Source: CAZYZQ01 sp964652075
GTDB taxonomy: Bacteria > Bacillota > Clostridia > Oscillospirales > Oscillospiraceae
NCBI GenBank assembly: GCA_964652075.1
Contig: CAZYZQ010000056.1
Location: forward strand, 1 to 14,597
Direction: 5' to 3'
Length of the DNA: 14,597 nt
How positions within the stretch are numbered: position 1 is the first letter of the stretch; each line of letters opens with the position of its first letter. The translations under genes were made by a program, and so were the position numbers. Shown here piece after piece: positions 1-6,408 of the stretch. The notes under the pieces were generated by a model. It ran no database searches. It saw only the letters and a list, made by a program, of their open reading frames with translations, and had not been told where the DNA came from.

Positions 1-1766
1 TCGCTGTCGGTGTGGTAGTAGTAGACATTATCCGCCGGGATCGAGCTGAGCGCGATCTCAGCAACATTGCGCGCCTCCACGGCGCTGTTGCCGTAGCCGA
101 GCGAGCGTACCTGCTCGTAGACCTTGACGCTCGGGCTGACGGTCAGCTTACCGAGCTTGCCGCCCGCGATATCCCATGCGCCGTTCGGGCGGACGTTACC
201 CGTCTGCGTCAGGCGCAGGCGGCCCACGCCGGACGCGGTCACCGTCACAAGCTGGCCCTGGAAGTTTTCAGCGGAGCTGCCGGACAGATCCGGATTGCCG
301 GAGATCTTGAAGCCGCCGCGCACCGTGGTCAGCTCTGCGGAGCCGGTCGAGCAGCTGGTGACCACCGCAAGAATCGGGTCGGCGCTCACGCCCTTATCCA
401 CAGCCGCGACCGCGCCGCCCGCCGTGAGGCGGAGCGTGATCTTGCTGCCGAGCTTGCAGTCGGCAAGGCTCGCCCATGCCGTGGAGAGCACCGGGAAGCT
501 GTGGCCCATGACCGTGATGGTCTCCGGGCTGGATGGATTCGGGGATGCGTTCTCGTAGAAGCCGGTCACCGACAGGTCGCTCACATTCAGCACACCGCCG
601 GAGAAGGTCGCCACATCGCCGGGCTTCAGGTCGGCGTAGTTGACAAGGCGGCCGTTCTTATAGATCGAGCGGATCAGCTCGCCGCCCGTGATCGAGACGA
701 AGGTATTCGCCGTCGCCTGTCCTCTGACGACGACCGCGTCGCCCGCGGCCACATCGGCCCAGAAGATTGCCTCAATCTTGCCCGCATTCGAGTAGAGCGT
801 CACCGTTGCGCCGGGCAGGTTCATCCAGACGTCCGCGTAGGTCTGGCTGCCCTCGCCGCTGTTCGCGTAGACCGGCGTCGTACCGGCCACCAGATAGCGC
901 ACGCCGTCGGTATCGGTGAGCCAGCCCGCGTCGCTTGTTGCAACGACGACGCTCTTGCCCTCCGCCGCCTCCGGCAGGAAGGTCGCGAGGCGGCCCTTCG
1001 CGTCAAAGACCAGCGTGCCGCGCCGGCCGACAAACGCCGCCGAAACCTCGCCAACCGGCTCAAAGGTGCCGACGCTCGTCCGCACACCGCCGGGCTGGCC
1101 GTTATCCATCGTGACATTGAGCGCCAGAATCACGCCCTCCTGCGACGTGCCGAGGGTGTCGAGGAACTTGCCGCCCTCCTTCATCTTGGCGGAGAGCAGG
1201 TTGCAGAACAGCTGCGCGGCCTGCGCACGCGTGATCGTGCTGTTCGCCGTCAGGGACGGCAGGTTCTGGTTCAGACCCACCTGCGCGCCCACCTCCAGGA
1301 AGCCGGACGGCCAGAGATTGCCCGCATCCGCGTCCGAGTAGCCCAGCATCCGGACGAGGATCGTCACGGCCTGCGCGTAGGTGATCGGGCTGTCAGGCCG
1401 GAACGTGCCGTCCGGCATTCCGGCGATGATCCTCTGCTCCCCGGCGGCGGCCAGATTGATCCAGCCGCGGCCCCAGTGCGTGCTGCGCACATCCGGGAAG
1501 ATCGTGCGCGTGCGGTAGGCCGGCTCGAGCGACGCATTGCCGAGCATGACCTCCGCCATTTTGCAGAACTGCGCGCGCGTCAGCTTGCCGTTCGGATCGA
1601 ATTTGCCGCCGCCGACGCCGTCCAGAACGCCGAGCATCCGGAGTGTTGCCACGTTTTCGGCCGTATGGCTGTCCGTGATGTCCGTAAAGTCCGCCGCGGC
1701 GGCCGGAACGGCCAGCAGGCCGACCAGCAGCACCGCCGTCAACAGCAGAGAGATAAGTCGTTTCAA
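1..1766 (-). CDS. SLH-domain exported surface protein (3' end outside window)
   Basis: The minus frame is open from a TTG at 1766 to the left edge, so about 588 codons are visible and the C terminus is missing. The product starts with a signal peptide (MKRLISLLLTAVLLVG..., small-residue cleavage region AAAA near residue 25). Three SLH repeats follow, at about residues 26-75, 88-143 and 150-195, with recognisable GVLDGVGGGKFDPNGKLTRAQ and GMPDGTFRPDSPITYAQAV blocks. SLH domains normally bind pyruvylated secondary wall polymer, so the protein should be held non-covalently on the cell wall. The remainder looks like beta-rich repeats with GD(V/A) motifs and I recognise no enzymatic domain. The TTG start is chosen because GAGGGA sits 6 nt upstream and the only nearby ATG frame stops after seven codons. 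It lies 31 nt after the permease stop, with no promoter between them, so it is probably the last gene seen of the exporter operon. It could be an envelope partner of the pump, an exported client, or an unrelated surface protein. Confidence 0.9.
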   Translation of the reverse strand, partial: MKRLISLLLTAVLLVGLLAVPAAAADFTDITDSHTAENVATLRMLGVLDGVGGGKFDPNGKLTRAQFCKMAEVMLGNASLEPAYRTRTIFPDVRSTHWGRGWINLAAAGEQRIIAGMPDGTFRPDSPITYAQAVTILVRMLGYSDADAGNLWPSGFLEVGAQVGLNQNLPSLTANSTITRAQAAQLFCNLLSAKMKEGGKFLDTLGTSQEGVILALNVTMDNGQPGGVRTSVGTFEPVGEVSAAFVGRRGTLVFDAKGRLATFLPEAAEGKSVVVATSDAGWLTDTDGVRYLVAGTTPVYANSGEGSQTYADVWMNLPGATVTLYSNAGKIEAIFWADVAAGDAVVVRGQATANTFVSITGGELIRSIYKNGRLVNYADLKPGDVATFSGGVLNVSDLSVTGFYENASPNPSSPETITVMGHSFPVLSTAWASLADCKLGSKITLRLTAGGAVAAVDKGVSADPILAVVTSCSTGSAELTTVRGGFKISGNPDLSGSSAENFQGQLVTVTASGVGRLRLTQTGNVRPNGAWDIAGGKLGKLTVSPSVKVYEQVRSLGYGNSAVEARNVAEIALSSIPADNVYYYHTDS

Positions 1767-1772
1767 TGGAAT

Positions 1773-1778
1773 TCCCTC
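1773..1778 (-). promoter_or_regulatory. Ribosome binding site deciding the TTG start of the SLH gene
   Basis: On the minus strand GAGGGA lies 6 nt before the TTG at 1766. The upstream ATG in the same stretch runs into TGA after seven codons, so this site supports the TTG start, which also gives a complete signal peptide. Confidence 0.7.
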
Positions 1779-1797
1779 ACTTTCATTCTTACTGCGC

Positions 1798-3006
1798 TCA
1801 CTCGGCGCGCAGCGCTTCAACCGGCTGCAGGCCGGAGGCCTTGATTGCCGGATACATGCCGAAGCCTATGCCCAATATCACGGAGAACGCCACCGCGCCA
1901 ATCGACATCGGCACGCTCGGCAGCAGGAACATCTTGAGCATCAGTTTTCCAACTACCACCGTTCCCAGAAGACCGAGCAGAATCCCCAGCAGGCCGCCGA
2001 TGGCACAGATCACGGACGCCTGCACCAGAAATTGCAGCAGAATCGACCGCCGCTCCGCGCCGATGGCCTTGCGGATGCCGATCTCGCGCGTGCGCTCGGA
2101 GACGGTGACCAGCATGATGTTCATGATACCGATGCCGCCGACGAGCAGCGAGATGCCCGCGATACCGCCGAGCACGTAGGACTGCGTCTTGTTCATGTCC
2201 GAAATATCGGCGCGCTGCGCATCCATGTTCTGGACGTTGAAATAGCCGTAGTTCGTGTCAATGATGCCGGACAGGTACATCTTCAGCCGTGTGACCGACT
2301 CTGTGACGGTCTGTGACGAAGCGCATTTGATGCGGAACTGATCCATCGACTGGTTGTTGTTCAGCGTGCGGTTGAACGTGTACGGCAGGACAATCACATT
2401 GTCAAGCTCCGGCCAGTATTCCACGTTCTTCTTCTCGTAGACGCCGACGACGAGGAAGTTCTGCTTATTGATATTGATGTACTCGCCAACCGGGTTCTTG
2501 TAATTGAACAGCTCCTCCGCAATCAGGCCGCCGATCACGCAGACGTTGTTGCATTTCTCAATGTCCAGATAGCTCAGCTCACGGCCCTTTTCCAGCTCAT
2601 AGTTGTTGCACACGCCGTACTGGTCGCTGCCGAGCTTGATGTGCGGCTGCTTCTCCCAGTCCGAGTTGTAGAGGCTGATGGACTTTGCGCCGTAGCGCAC
2701 CGTGAAGTCGCCCCAGACCTCGACGTCCGGCGTGACGCCGAGCACGAGGCCGCCCAGCGACTTACAGAAATCGTACAGATCCTCCGTCACGTTGTTGTTG
2801 TTCCACTGGTATGCGGAGACGGCCAGCGTGTTCGTGCCCTGACTCTCGATGTACTCAAGGTTTTTCTTGTTCTGCCCCTGCACCATTGAGACCATGATAA
2901 TGACGGCGGCCACGCCGATGATGATGCCGAGCATCGTCAGGACAGAGCGAACCTTGTTGCCGCGGATGGACTTGAAGGCCATCCGGAATGACTGGATAAA
3001 ATTCAT
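1798..3006 (-). CDS. MacB-type ABC transporter permease (FtsX family)
   Basis: The 402-residue protein has the MacB/FtsX layout. A first membrane helix (about residues 21-43, LTMLGIIIGVAAVIIMVSM) is followed by a large extracytoplasmic core domain (about 45-275). Three C-terminal helices follow (about 277-301, 325-352 and 366-387). The cytoplasmic loop SERTREIGIRKAIGA (303-317) is the family hallmark that couples to the ATPase, and the end PAIKASGLQPVEALRAE is also typical. MacB-type permeases act as mechanotransmitters rather than classical channels and export peptides, macrolides or lipids with an adaptor. The ATG overlaps the ATPase stop (ATGA), so the two are translationally coupled. The extracytoplasmic domain is rich in Asn and Tyr and has several Cys (residues 81, 133, 152, 156, 228), which could form disulfides. 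The substrate cannot be read from the sequence. Confidence 0.95.
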   Translation of the reverse strand: MNFIQSFRMAFKSIRGNKVRSVLTMLGIIIGVAAVIIMVSMVQGQNKKNLEYIESQGTNTLAVSAYQWNNNNVTEDLYDFCKSLGGLVLGVTPDVEVWGDFTVRYGAKSISLYNSDWEKQPHIKLGSDQYGVCNNYELEKGRELSYLDIEKCNNVCVIGGLIAEELFNYKNPVGEYININKQNFLVVGVYEKKNVEYWPELDNVIVLPYTFNRTLNNNQSMDQFRIKCASSQTVTESVTRLKMYLSGIIDTNYGYFNVQNMDAQRADISDMNKTQSYVLGGIAGISLLVGGIGIMNIMLVTVSERTREIGIRKAIGAERRSILLQFLVQASVICAIGGLLGILLGLLGTVVVGKLMLKMFLLPSVPMSIGAVAFSVILGIGFGMYPAIKASGLQPVEALRAE

Positions 3007-3698
3007 GCGAGAACCTCCCTCCCGCCGTCCGCGACGATCTTGCCGTCGGAGATGCGGATAATCCGCTCCGCCGTGGCGGCGATCTTCTGGTCGTGCGTGA
3101 TCAGGATGACCGTCGAGCCTTCGCTGTGCAGGTCGTGCAGGATCTCCAGCACGTGCTGGCCGGTCCTGGAATCGAGCGCGCCGGTCGGCTCGTCTGCCAT
3201 CAGGATCGGCGCGCCGGTCGAGATGGCGCGGGCGATGGCCGCGCGCTGCTGCTGGCCGCCGGACATCTCGGCCGGATGGTGGTGGGCGCGGTCCGCCAGC
3301 CCCACCCGCTCCAGCGCCTGCATGGCCATGTTGTGTCGCCGCTCGCCGTGGATGCCCTGATAGATCAGCGGCAGCTCCACGTTCTCGAGCACGTTCAGCG
3401 CAGGGATCAGGTTATAGCCCTGGAAGATGAAGCCGACCTCCCGGTTGCGGATGCGCGAGAGCTGGCGGTCGGACATTTCGTCCACGGCGTGGCCGTCCAG
3501 ATCGTACTCGCCGTAGGTCGGCACGTCGAGGCAGCCCAGAATGTTCATAAGTGTCGACTTACCGGAGCCGGAGGCGCCGATAATTGCGACGAACTCACCC
3601 CGGTCGATTGAGAGTGAAACGCCGTCGAGCGCGCGCACCTCGTTCTCCTGCCCCTCGAAGTAGATTTTATAGACGTCCTTCAGGGTGATCAATGACAT
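3003..3698 (-). CDS. ABC transporter ATP-binding protein, MacB/LolD-like
   Basis: This is a complete ABC ATPase of about 231 residues. It has Walker A GASGSGKST (41-49), the Q-loop in GFIFQGYN (Q93), signature SGGQQQR (146-152, with Met in place of the usual Leu before it), Walker B ILMADEPTG (Glu about 170) and the H-loop ITHD (H202). ALNVLENVELPLIYQG is typical of the LolD/MacB/YknY subfamily that pairs with FtsX-type permeases. I place the start at 3698 (MSLITLKDVYKIY), where family members begin and where GGTGG lies 7 nt upstream. An ATG at 3713, overlapping the adaptor stop as TGATG, would add five residues. The gene sits between the adaptor and permease genes in one operon, and the protein should energise export from the cytoplasmic face. 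Confidence 0.95.
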   Translation of the reverse strand: MSLITLKDVYKIYFEGQENEVRALDGVSLSIDRGEFVAIIGASGSGKSTLMNILGCLDVPTYGEYDLDGHAVDEMSDRQLSRIRNREVGFIFQGYNLIPALNVLENVELPLIYQGIHGERRHNMAMQALERVGLADRAHHHPAEMSGGQQQRAAIARAISTGAPILMADEPTGALDSRTGQHVLEILHDLHSEGSTVILITHDQKIAATAERIIRISDGKIVADGGREVLA

Positions 3699-3712
3699 AT
3701 CAGCACCACCCA

Positions 3713-5569
3713 TCAGCCCATAGCCATTTCCCAGGAGCTTGCCGTGTCGGTGAGGTACTGGACAAATACCGTCATGCCCTCCTCCGCACCACTCAGGATC
3801 TCCACGTTCGTGGTGTCGGACAGGCCGACCTCCACGGGTACGGCCCAGAAGCCGTCCGGCACCTTGACGCTGCTGCCGCCGCCTCCCATGCCGCCCTGCA
3901 TACCGGGATCCATGCCCGGATCTTCAGACGGGTTCTCTTCCGCGGAGAAGTCAATGGCGTTCTCCGGCTTTTCGTCGGCCTTGACGAACAGGCAGGTGCC
4001 CATCTCCGTATACTGCACGGCCTGAATCGGGGCGAGCAGGCAGCCGTCGGACTGCGAGAGCACCATGCTGTACTGCACGTTCATACCGGACATCAGGGTG
4101 ACCGACGGGTCATAGCTCTCCACGCGGATTGTCACGGGGAAGTAGCTCACGCCGTTCTCGCTCTGCGGCACCAGTGAAATGGAGTCCACCGTACCGGCGA
4201 AGAAGTTCGTGCCCTCGTATGTATCCTGTGTGATATCGACCATCATGCCATTCTGGACGCTCTGAATGTTCATCTCGTCCACACGCGCCTCGACAACCAT
4301 GACGGACGTGTCCGCGATTGTGGCGATGACCGTGCCGGCCTCCTGCGTCGACTCCGTGTTGTGGCTGAGGAACAGTACCTGGCCGGACATCGGCGCATAG
4401 ACCGTCAGATCCTCAAGCTGCGCCTGTGCCTCCTCGAGCTTGGTCTGAAGCTCCGCGAGCTTCTCCTCCTGCTCCTGGACAGCCTCCTCGGCGCGCGGGA
4501 CAGCCTCCTCAGCGCGCGTCACGGCGTCCAGCGCGTCCTGATAGCTCTCGTTCAGATCGGAAATCTGCTCATCGAGCTGCTCGCCCGAGACCGTGACCAG
4601 CGTTGCGCCGGCGGAGACGTCGAGATAGTTCATCAGATTGACGCTTGTGACCTTGCCACTCGCGCCGATGGTCAGATCCGCCGTACGCGAGTAGGCCAGC
4701 ACGCCGGACTCATAGGGGTAGGCCTCCTCGCCGCCGATTGTCATTGTGACCGACGCAGCCATATCGGCCGCCAGCACACCGGCATTCGGGACGTTGAAGA
4801 CAACCTGAAAGAGCTTCGAGCCCTCCGGTGAGATACGGGTAACCATATTGACCTCCGCCACCGTACCGGAGACACTCGCCATCAGCGCGGGAATAGAGAC
4901 GGTCGCGGTCTGCCCGACCTTGATCTGGTCGGCGTAGGCATAGCTGAAATACAGCTCCAGCCGGAAGGTCTTGTCATCCACCAACTTGGCCACCGGCGCG
5001 CCTGCGCTCAGCTCGTCGCCGGCCTTGATCATCTGGCATTCGAGCAGCTTGCCGGCAAACGGCGCGCTCGTCGTCAGCTTGGCATAGCCCTGCTGGGCCT
5101 CGGCAATCTGCTCGGAGATATCGTCCGCCGCGCGCTGTGCGCTCGTGACGCCCTCCTGCGCGCTTGTGACGCCCTCCTGCGCGCTCTTGAGCATCGCCTG
5201 CTGCTCCGTCACAAGGCGCTGCGCGTCCTCAACGGCCTTCTGTGCAGCCGTTGCGTCGAGCAGGAACAGCGGGTCGCCCTCCAGGACGTTCTGCGCCTCG
5301 GTCACATAGACCTCCGCGATCTGCGTCTCGACCTGCAGCTTCACATCCGAGGATTTGAGCGCTTTCGTCGTACCGTAACCGGAAATCTGCGAGGTGATGC
5401 TGCCCCGGTACAGCTCCTGCGTCAGCGCCTCCTGCTTCTTTTCCTGATGGAACAGCTTCCAAAGCCCGAACGCAATCGCGCCGGCAATGGCAAGCAGAAT
5501 AACGATCGTGATAATCCGCTTGATGATTTTTTTCTTTCTCCCGCTCTTCTTTCGGGTTGCAGTGGCCAT
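3713..5569 (-). CDS. Membrane-anchored HlyD/MacA-type adaptor with two lipoyl-hairpin units
   Basis: The 618-residue protein starts with a basic N terminus and one membrane helix (about 15-38). It then shows two successive adaptor-like units. Unit one has lipoyl-type half-motifs (75-105 and 165-197, SAPFAGKLLECQMIKAGDE) around a coiled coil (106-162) and then a beta-barrel-like segment (200-280). Unit two has half-motifs (about 300-328 and 388-420, TVYAPMSGQVLFLSHN) around a second coiled coil (330-388) and a second barrel-like segment (421-505). The C-terminal domain (506-618) resembles the membrane-proximal domain and contains a Met/Gly/Pro-rich insert (about 543-566). Usual MacA-type adaptors are about 350-420 residues with one such unit. 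The start has AGGAGGT 8 nt upstream. It is the first gene of the exporter operon and should bridge the permease to the wall side. No outer-membrane partner is expected in a monoderm. Confidence 0.9.
   Translation of the reverse strand: MATATRKKSGRKKKIIKRIITIVILLAIAGAIAFGLWKLFHQEKKQEALTQELYRGSITSQISGYGTTKALKSSDVKLQVETQIAEVYVTEAQNVLEGDPLFLLDATAAQKAVEDAQRLVTEQQAMLKSAQEGVTSAQEGVTSAQRAADDISEQIAEAQQGYAKLTTSAPFAGKLLECQMIKAGDELSAGAPVAKLVDDKTFRLELYFSYAYADQIKVGQTATVSIPALMASVSGTVAEVNMVTRISPEGSKLFQVVFNVPNAGVLAADMAASVTMTIGGEEAYPYESGVLAYSRTADLTIGASGKVTSVNLMNYLDVSAGATLVTVSGEQLDEQISDLNESYQDALDAVTRAEEAVPRAEEAVQEQEEKLAELQTKLEEAQAQLEDLTVYAPMSGQVLFLSHNTESTQEAGTVIATIADTSVMVVEARVDEMNIQSVQNGMMVDITQDTYEGTNFFAGTVDSISLVPQSENGVSYFPVTIRVESYDPSVTLMSGMNVQYSMVLSQSDGCLLAPIQAVQYTEMGTCLFVKADEKPENAIDFSAEENPSEDPGMDPGMQGGMGGGGSSVKVPDGFWAVPVEVGLSDTTNVEILSGAEEGMTVFVQYLTDTASSWEMAMG
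4481..4522 (-). repeat. Two-copy 21-nt tandem repeat in the second coiled coil of the adaptor
   Basis: Two adjacent 21-nt units (4481-4501 and 4502-4522) differ at only a few bases. They encode the heptad RAEEAVP/RAEEAVQ of the second coiled-coil hairpin. The unit length of exactly seven codons fits growth of a coiled coil by heptads. Confidence 0.75.
5140..5181 (-). repeat. Two-copy 21-nt tandem repeat in the first coiled coil of the adaptor
   Basis: The units at 5140-5160 and 5161-5181 differ at one base, and a third partial copy follows at 5182. They encode SAQEGVT twice, then SAQ. The near identity points to a recent in-frame duplication lengthening the first hairpin by one heptad. Confidence 0.8.
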
Positions 5570-5605
5570 ATGGAATACCTCCTGTTGACACTGAATTATG
5601 CTCCC

Positions 5606-5634
5606 ATTATAGAAGATGTCGTTCTAAAACGGAA
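5606..5634 (-). promoter_or_regulatory. Putative promoter of the exporter-SLH operon
   Basis: A perfect minus-strand -10 TATAAT lies at 5611-5606. At the 17-bp spacing the -35 position reads TTCCGT (5634-5629), a poor match to TTGACA. A consensus -10 with a weak -35 is typical of activator-dependent promoters, and a tandem direct repeat lies 14-33 nt upstream of the -35. The expected leader is about 30 nt, reaching the AGGAGGT site at 5584-5578. Confidence 0.55.
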
Positions 5635-5647
5635 GTCCCTGTGTCCA

Positions 5648-5667
5648 AATTTACGAAACTTTAAGAA
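5648..5667. promoter_or_regulatory. Tandem 10-bp direct repeat, candidate response-regulator box
   Basis: On the minus strand TTCTTAAAGT is followed immediately by TTCGTAAATT (8 of 10 identical). It lies in an AT-rich patch between the two divergent promoters. OmpR/PhoB-family regulators bind head-to-tail repeats with a 10-11 bp period as dimers, and the adjacent gene at 5737 encodes such a regulator. Assignment to that regulator is inference from position and architecture. Confidence 0.5.
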
Positions 5668-5694
5668 TAATTCACAGCGCGCCTTGCGCCGGTA

Positions 5695-5703
5695 TGATAT
5701 AAT
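5695..5703 (+). promoter_or_regulatory. Extended -10 promoter of the two-component operon
   Basis: TGATATAAT gives a consensus -10 (5698-5703) with the TGn extension. No good -35 exists at 16-18 bp spacing (CAGCGC at 17). Transcription would start near 5710, leaving a leader of about 26 nt before the regulator gene. Confidence 0.6.
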
Positions 5704-5736
5704 ACGGCTAAAGAATAAAAGGAACGGGGCGATCTC

Positions 5737-6408
5737 ATGGATACGACCATCTTAATTGTAGACGACGATCCCGATATCCGCCGCGTTGTGCGGATGCTGC
5801 TGGCCGGGCGCGGCCATACGGCGCTCGAGGCTGCCTCCGGGGAAGAGGCGCTCGCCCTGCTTGCCCATACGCCCGCCGATCTCATTATCCTCGATGTCAT
5901 GATGCCGGAGCAGGATGGCTATGAGACCTGCCGCCGGCTGCGCGAGCTGTCGCAGGCGCCCGTGCTGTTCCTCACGGCAAAGACGCAGGAGGAGGACAAG
6001 CTCTCGGCCTACGAGACGGGCGGGGATGACTTCCTCGGCAAGCCCTTTTCCCCCGCCGAGCTTCTGATGAAGGTGGACGCCCTGCTGCGGCGCTACCTGA
6101 TCTACCGCGGCAAGCCCGTCTCCCACACGGGGCTGACGGAGGAGGGCGGCCAGTTCTTCAAAAACGGCAGCCCGCTGGAGCTCACCGACAAGGAGGCGCA
6201 GATCCTGCGGCTGCTGTATCAGAACCGCGGGAAGGTGCTTGAGACGCAGCGGATCTACGAGGCGGTCTGGCAGGAGAAATTCCTGCCCTCCTCGACCAAC
6301 ACCGTGATGGTACATGTGCTGCACCTGCGCAAGAAGCTGGAAGACGAACCGGCGCATCCGAAGCTCATCAAGACCGTCTGGGGCAGGGGGTACTCGCTTG
6401 CAAACTAA
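5737..6408 (+). CDS. OmpR-family response regulator
   Basis: The 223-residue protein has a receiver domain (about 3-115) with the acidic pocket D9/D10/D11, phosphoacceptor D53 (IILDVMMP), switch T80 and conserved K102 (GKPF). A C-terminal winged-helix domain (about 140-222) has the transactivation loop and recognition helix region (NTVMVHVLHLRKKLE) and the typical end KTVWGRGYSLAN. It should bind direct-repeat DNA when phosphorylated by the adjacent kinase. The ribosome site is weak (GGGG 7 nt before the ATG). The stop lies inside the start region of the kinase gene, so the two are coupled. It is divergent from the exporter operon, which suggests it controls export in response to an envelope signal. 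Confidence 0.95.
   Translation: MDTTILIVDDDPDIRRVVRMLLAGRGHTALEAASGEEALALLAHTPADLIILDVMMPEQDGYETCRRLRELSQAPVLFLTAKTQEEDKLSAYETGGDDFLGKPFSPAELLMKVDALLRRYLIYRGKPVSHTGLTEEGGQFFKNGSPLELTDKEAQILRLLYQNRGKVLETQRIYEAVWQEKFLPSSTNTVMVHVLHLRKKLEDEPAHPKLIKTVWGRGYSLAN
6385..6390 (+). promoter_or_regulatory. Ribosome binding site deciding the TTG start of the kinase
   Basis: AGGGGG lies 7 nt before the TTG at 6398, inside the end of the regulator gene. The reading frame is open further upstream to 6314, but that part only duplicates the regulator's coding region in another frame and lacks the membrane-helix N terminus expected here. Confidence 0.7.

Noticed and set aside
12..1844. A 610-codon plus-strand open frame
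   Set aside because: It is codon-aligned antisense to the SLH protein, which has a signal peptide, three SLH repeats and a ribosome site. The plus-strand product is Arg/Ala/His-rich with no domain, as expected of a GC-rich shadow.
4481..5181. Short tandem repeats as a CRISPR or mobile-element signature
   Set aside because: The units are 21 nt, adjacent without spacers, in frame and encode coiled-coil heptads.
6314..6397. Longer kinase start inside the regulator gene
   Set aside because: The added residues are an out-of-frame reading of the regulator's DNA-binding domain. TTG 6398 has AGGGGG at good spacing and gives a normal membrane-helix N terminus.
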